From the NCBI GenBank assembly GCA_018296165.2, contig JACKQL020000033.1, positions 248,001 to 312,000 on the forward strand: DNA of 64,000 bases, read 5' to 3'. How positions within the stretch are numbered: the first letter of the stretch is position 1; every line of letters starts with the position of its first letter. A program made the position numbers and the translations under genes. Of the stretch, positions 58,217 through 64,000 are shown piece by piece. The notes under the pieces were generated by a model. That model was given only the letters and a program-made list of their open reading frames with translations, did no database searches and had not been told where the DNA came from. This DNA comes from Termitomyces sp. T153 (taxonomy: Eukaryota; Basidiomycota; Agaricomycetes; Agaricales; Lyophyllaceae).

Positions 58217-59243
58217 TAGACTTTGGATCGTGCTAGCTAAAATTTGTCAGCTGCTGACTAAGAACCTTCCTTTTTGGGTAGTTGGGTCTTTTTGATACTT
58301 TGAATAGGGAAAAAAAGGCATAAAATACAGCTTTGGTTGATAGCATGTGTACAATGAATCCAATGTTTTTTTGAGCTAGAAAACTTGATATTTCAGGCAA
58401 TATTTAACTATATGCAGCCCTTTTGAGGCATCACTTTTGTGAAGTGGACTGTCTTTTAATGCACCTCTTCAAGTAACACTTCTGACTGTTTTTTGAGAAA
58501 GAAACATGTTCCATGCATGTATTTCCTATATCAAAAAAGTTCAAGACAATGCATTTTCATGATTAAAATGGCTAAAGAAATGGCATAACATGTTTCTTTG
58601 ACTCTTTTCTCTCTCTCAAAACAGCTTCTACTTATTCTTCAGAAGAAAAATATTTGCCCTGTATATATTCCTGAACAACTATAGTTCTTGATGTACTTAA
58701 AGAAGTTTATGACATGATATGTTTTGGCTATATGTAGATCTGACTTGAATTTGATTGCTGATAGCCTCTGACTTGGAAGTGTGTATTCTGTGATGTTAGG
58801 TGAAACTAACATTGAATTGTAAAATCAAATCCTCAACCAAACAAAGTGAGGCTATACTTGGACTGGAATGCTGATAGCTGTATGCTGGCTTTCTAATTTC
58901 AAGATATGTGTTCAGACTTAAAGGTGTGTATTCTAATAGTTCTGCACTAATCAGTTTTTATTACCTTGGAGTCAACTCATTCCTAACCATCTCCAACTTT
59001 TCCTGCTATCAATGGATATTTGACCACTTTATGACAGGTTTAAATCATTATGCTAATGGAACTATTGGTGAAAAGAATGGAATTTTGCCTCTTTAAGCAA
59101 CACTTCTGGCTGTTCTTTGGAAAAGAAACATGTCTCATGCCTGTATCTCTTATTAAAAAAAGTTCAAGACAATGAATTTTCATGATTGAAATGACCAAAG
59201 AAATGGCATACATTTCTTTGACTCTTTTTCTTTCAAAACAGTG
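58217..59243 (+). repeat. X segment, forward copy, with internal 150-bp duplication
   Basis: Begins CTTTGGATCGTGCTAGC and the 13-base inverted repeat GTCAGCTGCTGAC (58246-58258), the mirror of 18847-18859. 58467-58615 and 59095-59243 are direct repeats (AACACTTCTG.CTGTT, AAGTTCAAGACAATG, TTTCTTTGACTCTTTT). No protein frame is recognised. Confidence 0.65.
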
Positions 59244-59599
59244 TCAAAGGTTGATGTGCAGTGAAGATACATGATTAAAGGTGGGCTAGACAATATAACC
59301 AATGTTTGCTCAGTATTTTGCACCTTATAGTAGAACAAACTATTTATTAATCACCTAGATAATAGAACCAATGTTTGCTAGGCAACAGTATGAGTAAGTG
59401 TGTATAGTAAGTAATGTAGAAGTAACACACATCAGTATCATGCACATGATAGTAGAATGAACTGAGGTATAGAGAATGAACTGAGGTGTGGCAAACAAAG
59501 AAAAAAACAAATTTTTAAAGAAGGTGTAGCCAATTACATGTGATGAGATATCAGGATGTGTATTAGATGCATTCATTCTCCAAGACTCCCACTCATGTA
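59244..59599. other. AT-rich spacer with short repeats
   Basis: ACC.ATGTTTGCT and AGAACAAACTATT/AGAATGAACTGAGGT recur. It may include a ruined 3' LTR of the copia element to its right, but no boundary is visible. Confidence 0.35.
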
Positions 59600-61030
59600 G
59601 AGGCATAGTCCCATTGCTTTAGTGAACTTCCAATGTTTTGTGGGGTAGAGCCTTGAATATATTTGCTACCAATGTCTTTGGTCAGCACAAAAGGTATAAT
59701 GGCTTCCCCTTTTGCAAGAAGGCCATCTTGGAGGTATTGATATTTCTGTTGAATGTGCTTAGTCTTAGACTCAGTATTGGGCTTCTTTGGTTAGGGCTAT
59801 TGCTGCTTGATTGTCACACAACAAGGAAGAGGGTCCCCTTTGAGTGTAACCAATGTCTTCACAGTAGCTCTGGAGCCAGGCTAGGTGCTGTCCTTCATAA
59901 CACAAGCCTATATATTCCAATTCAGTTGAGAAAAGAGCAACCATTGTTTGGTGTTTGCTGGCCCAACTACCCACTTCACAAATAGAGATGAAGACATAGC
60001 CCAATGTCAACCTGGAGGTATCCAGATTGCCAGACTAGTCTGCATTAGAATGTCCATTCCCACATTATTTCCATCAAACCTGAGCTCCATGTCACTGGTC
60101 ATGTTGAGGTAACATGGGACTTGTTTTGCTGCAGTCCAATGTTGATGCTTTGAGTTTGTACTGAAACAGCCCAACACTCCTACTGCATACACTATATTGG
60201 GTCTGTTGTCCATCATGGCATACATCAGGGAGCTGACAAGGCTGGAATATGATGTCTTTTTCCCTCTGACTACCATCTCAGTTACAGTGGCATTACTTTC
60301 AGGATCTGCAGTGGTAAGTCTTACACTAGTTGCCATAGAGGTCCAAGTGGGCTTGGAATCTGTCATGTGGCATTGTTCAATGACAGTTTTGATGTACTGC
60401 TGCTGACTTAGAGACATAGTGTGCACTTTTCAGTTTCAGTCAATTTGTATTCCCAGAATGTACATGGCAGCTCCCAAGTCATGTATTTTGAAGGTGTTGG
60501 ACAATCTTTGCTTGATGTCACCTAAGAATGAGTGTGAGTTTGTTGCTAGGATGAAATTGTCAATGTAGACTACCAGAAAGCATATTTTGTTGCCTTTGCA
60601 ATAGATGTATAAGCAAGTTTTGGCATTTAGGTGAAAGAAGCCAAGTTCTCAAAGCTTCTTGTTGAGCAAGAGATTCCATGTCTAGTCTACTCACTTGAGC
60701 CCATATAACAACCTCCTTAGATGCCAGCAGTGCCTCTCCAGAACCTTGACTCCATCTGGTGGGGTCATGTACAATTCCTCTACTAATTCACCATTAAGAT
60801 ATGCTATGGCAATATCCATCTGATCAAGTTCAAGATTGTATTTGGCTGCCAATGCAAGAATGATTTGGATTGACTCAAGATTAGCCACATGTGCCCAGAC
60901 CTCCTTATAGTCAATGCCTTTGACCTGGATGAAACCTTGAGCAACAATTCATGTTTTGTGGCACTATAGCCTGCTCCATTGCACTCTGGTTTGCTACTAG
61001 GCACAAACACCTGACCTTCCATGGTCACAA
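59600..61030 (-). pseudogene. pol: Ty1/copia pol remnant: RT and RNase H
   Basis: Reading leftwards: VKGIDYKEVWAHVANLESIQ (about 60910), LELDQMDIAIAYLNGELVEE, then VVYIDNFILAT at about 60540-60575, the RT active site with Asn (60556-60558) for the second Asp, YSSLVSSLMYAMMDNRPNIV, then RNase H with WASKHQTMVALFSTELEYIG and LLCDNQAAIALTKE, ending in an ALPHKTLE-type tail at about 59650. Frameshifts and stops are present. Gag, protease and integrase are absent: the RT starts about 150 bases after the LTR, so a large internal deletion has occurred. Confidence 0.85.
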
Positions 61031-61174
61031 TAGTACCTATTGAGGAAGGTGAATGTTAAAATTTCAATGTTCTGATTGCAACTTGTGGTAGTGAACTTCT
61101 TTCTAGAAGTTTGGCTCTGCTTTGCAAACAAGTCAATATTCATTTGACTTAAAAATATGTAATGTTTCTGTTAT

Positions 61175-61381
61175 TGGTTGTGCAGCTTACAGTTCACACC
61201 TTGTAAGTAGAAACCAGCCTTGATTCTGTCTACAAAGTATAAAGTAAGGTGCTGCCCTACATAAGTAAAATGAATACATTTTTAAGGGTAGTGTCATGTG
61301 ATGCTACCATATTAATATATGTATAATAAATAATCATAATTGTCTATGCATACAATGAGAGAGTAACAGGAGGTCACCACA
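61175..61381 (-). repeat. Ty1/copia 5' LTR (about 207 bp)
   Basis: Minus-strand homologue of 8836-9049. It opens TGTGGTGACC (right end) and closes CAACCA (left end). The similarity extends past the LTR end (GAAACATTAC). Confidence 0.7.
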
Positions 61382-62500
61382 ATGCTCCAATAGGATTGTA
61401 CTTTGCTAACTGCTGTGACAGGTGTCAGCCATTTGATATTCTCTTGGACAATTGTGAGAGCTCCCTCAGGCATGCTAACATCAGTATACATGACATGCTT
61501 GTGCTTGTGTTCAAGTAGAACCAGAATCTCTATTAATGACTCTTTTATCTCATGGCATCCTATGACAAGGCAGTTATGGCAGGTAAATTCCATTCCTCCA
61601 TTATCACAAGGTTTGACCTCCAGGTCTGTTTTTTTGTTTGATTTTTTCTTCTGATCCTTGTCTTGACTACAGACATTTCATTTGCATGCTGGGAATACAC
61701 ATGATTGTGAGATATTTTCTATTTTAGAAAATGTCAGTGTAGGGGAGGATTGGGCAAGCTCACACAGTCTGAGTATTGTCAGGAATTGAAATGGAGTCAA
61801 AATAGTGGTGTGTTAAGGCCTGTGAAATATGCAGAAAGGGTTTATAACATATTCCTCATGACTTGACAGATTTTTCCATCATAAATACAGTGGCAGTAGA
61901 AGTTTATTGGTGAAACAAGAATGTCAGCAATGGATCCACCTTCCCATCAGACCCTTGTTTGCTATCAAATTTTATTCAAGAATTTGGCTGAACAGGCTCT
62001 ACATCTCTTCACCTCTGCCATCTCTTCACACTCCTTGTCAGCATCAGATAGCTCCTGCTCACTTCTTCAAAATAGAGAGTATTTGCAATGGTACTTCTAC
62101 TGGAACTTGAACTCAGTTGAATTGGAATTAGGCACCAATGATGGACAGGTTGATTGACAGGTTGACTGGCACTCACTTTCCCTTTAGGGTTGCATGACAA
62201 TTGTCACATTCTGAGGCTGTCTGCCCAGAGACTTTTTCACTATTGCATATCAGTGTTGCTGATAGAGCCTGATGTACCCTGACTCTGGACATGTGTACTA
62301 TCCATACCAGACTCATGTAGCTACATGCTGACATGTCAAGATGATCTTCCAGCACTTCCAGCTCCTGCTCAGTCTCATCACACCCAGCCCACTGATCAGA
62401 ATGCAAGTAGTGACAATGATGATCTTCCACATCCCCCCAAAGCATTTGCTCAGGTCCCCAGCCAGTTTCCTGGTAATTTGATACAGTTCAATACACATTT
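61382..62500. other. CpG-poor DNA, no recognised gene
   Basis: A minus-strand frame of 93 codons (61312-61593) has a Cys/His cluster (EFTCHNCLVIGCHE) but matches no family I know. Both strands carry further short frames to 62480. Confidence 0.35.
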
Positions 62501-63852
62501 TTGAGTAATAGTGCCTTTGTTGAGCTGCCATTGCATCCTGCTGCATGCAATCAACATGTGTCTGCAGCTCCCATAGCACCACTGAGATCTGGTTTTTCAT
62601 ACCCCAGTCACATGAGTCTTCCTCCACTGTCTAATATCAATACAAATCACATTCTACCTTGTATTCCTGTTATTACTGCTCCAGATACTCAGCCATAGAA
62701 GCCTGCAAGTAATTCAACATCTAAGTCACCAAAAGAGTCTGCTGCAGCCTCACCACCTGAATGTTACTTTACAGCAGACCAGCTTACTCAGCTTGCACAT
62801 GTCTGCACTGATGTTGATTTCTTTGCTGCCACTCATGGGAAGATTATGGTGACATGGGCCAAGAGTGGGAAGTGTGTATGTGTACTGGGAATAAATCACA
62901 GTGATAGTGTCCTCTGTAAGAAGATCAGAGATCCTTTAAAATGGCATGAGGCATGTATCTTGCTTGTCTTTTGACTTCTGTTTGGTAGTGGCTCATTTTT
63001 GTATTAGGACCCATTGTCGGCACCTGAGTCCTTGACAAAACTTTTGGAATGCAGGGTTTGCTGTTGCTGCTCTTCTTGACAAGCTGGTGGCATGCAAGCA
63101 GGAATGTGAGGACAAGACAGATGTGGAACATATGAAACTTCAAGAGGTATGTTACATGCTGCATAAATAAACTAATGGTTTTGACTGAGAACACATTCAA
63201 CAGAAGGCAATTGTTGAAAAGAAAGCTGAAGAGGCCATTCAAACAGCATCAATGTGCTCATGCAATTACCCTCTGGGTTGGAAGAAATCTTATGATTCAG
63301 GTGATGATACCAATATAGAATTCATTGAGATCAGAAGTAGTTCTGATATTGAGATCATTAGCCATATACCAGCAAAAGTATTCAGTGATTCTGAGATTGT
63401 GTTGAAGGTATCTGATTTCTTGTGAAACAATCATGGCTTTTACTGATGTCAAATTAACCAAAGGAAGGATTGAAGAACATAAAGGTTCCAAAGCCCATTA
63501 CTATCAAGAAGGAAGAGAACTCTGAAAATATTCCTGCTTCTTCCCCTGCTCACCAGAAGTCATCCCAAAAGATATTTTTGAAGAAAGCTAAGGCCAAAAA
63601 GAGGAAGGCATCTTCCTCCAACTCGGATGATCTGCCATCATCATTTTCAAGTTGCTCTCAGCACACCAAACAGAAAAGGTCTTTGGTGGGAAACTGGAAT
63701 CTCTCCTTATGCAAGGGAGCCATAAGCAAGAGTTGTTTCAAGAACAGCTTCTCCACATGGTTAAATGCAGCAATGAGGTATATAGTGAAGCAATTTGTAG
63801 CATTCAAAAGTTCCAAACTGACTTCTTAACTCTCTTTTGCAAAAAACTCTAA
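62501..63852 (+). pseudogene. decayed intron-containing gene, Myb/SANT-like N-terminus?
   Basis: Pieces in one order: PPECYFTADQLTQLAHVCTD with FFAATHGKIMVTWAKSGK (62757-62870), CKKIRDPLKWHEA, then LQE|intron|KAIVEKKAEEAIQTASM with a perfect GTATGT...AACAG intron (63147-63201), SDIEIISHIPAKVFSDSEIV, a second in-frame intron (GTATCT...CCAAAG, about 63409-63461), KVPKPITIKKEENSENIP and a Lys/Ser-rich stretch. A frame change near 63650 leads to a helical C-terminus (SHKQELFQEQLLHMVKCSNE) ending at TAA 63850-63852. A stop at 62696 and others in 62970-63060 break it. The first domain has the spacing of Myb/SANT-like domains, which is a weak call. It could be a transposon-associated or captured host gene. 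Confidence 0.5.
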
Positions 63853-64000
63853 AAAACTACTGATACTTATTGGTATATATTTCTTGCTGTTCATCTTATA
63901 ATTACCCTAAAGTTTAATCAGATGTACTATTTATTCTTGATAATCAACAAGGCATACTCTAATATCATGTTTAATTATGAAAATATCCAGCAAGAGATGG
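63853..64000. other. AT-rich DNA to window end
   Basis: Nothing recognised in these bases. Confidence 0.4.

Noticed and set aside
61312..61593. Copia gag or integrase to the right of the LTR
   Set aside because: The frame has a Cys/His cluster but does not fit the copia GAG-pre-integrase or integrase pattern, and it lies outside the LTR.

Overview
The window is nuclear DNA of a filamentous basidiomycete, most likely an agaricomycete. Genes in the CpG-rich parts have many short GT-AG introns (about 45-90 bases) and belong to families typical of that group: a Zrg17-like zinc transporter, F-box proteins, a DUF6534-type membrane protein, fungal P450s, and flavin monooxygenases with an NTF2-like N-terminus. 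The transposons are chromodomain Ty3/gypsy elements, a Ty1/copia element and Rep-helicase Helitrons. No bacterial operon structure, rRNA, convincing tRNA or CRISPR was seen. All calls come from reading the sequence; no database was searched.

The window alternates between two kinds of DNA. Gene blocks at about 18.94-38.6 kb and 46.6-50.88 kb are rich in CpG. Transposon blocks at 1-18.94 kb, 38.6-46.6 kb and 50.88-64 kb are almost free of CpG, except for one young Helitron. Decay in the transposon blocks looks like C-to-T change at CpG. Nine of ten in-frame stops in the first gypsy element are TGA where arginine CGA is expected. All three readable reverse transcriptases carry YxDN instead of YxDD, which one CpG-to-CpA change explains. 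Paired copies of the same Helitron parts differ by CG to TG or CA.

Layout. 1-6.33 kb: gypsy-1 with two LTRs, gag, pol and chromodomain. 6.33-12.8 kb: mixed fragments (copia LTR, gypsy-2 tail and LTR, gypsy-3 LTR, satellite, inverted X segment). 12.8-18.94 kb: Helitron A, which has lost its helicase half and carries gypsy-3 LTRs at the deletion point. 19.1-21.7 kb: zinc transporter. 22.15-23.96 kb: broken P450. 24.6-26.05 kb: F-box protein. 26.9-28.1 kb: broken leucine-rich hypothetical gene. 28.6-29.6 kb: C-terminally membrane-anchored unknown. 30.5-32 kb: second broken P450. 33-35.1 kb: multipass membrane protein. 35.3-37.8 kb: flavin monooxygenase. 38.6-46.3 kb: nested transposon block. 47.2-49.5 kb: dead paralogue of the monooxygenase. 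50.1-50.7 kb: GFA-domain protein. 50.88-58.2 kb: Helitron B, with a 1,861-codon Rep-helicase frame free of stops. 58.2-64 kb: X segment, decayed copia and a decayed intron-containing gene.

The most unusual structure is the Helitron pair. Both are bounded by a module of about 55 bp that contains two copies of a GTCGTCGCATATA-like motif. In Helitron B the two copies are inverted and face outward. Next to the 3' end lies a stem-loop followed by an array of about 59-bp units, each able to fold into a short hairpin. This layout is not that of a textbook Helitron.
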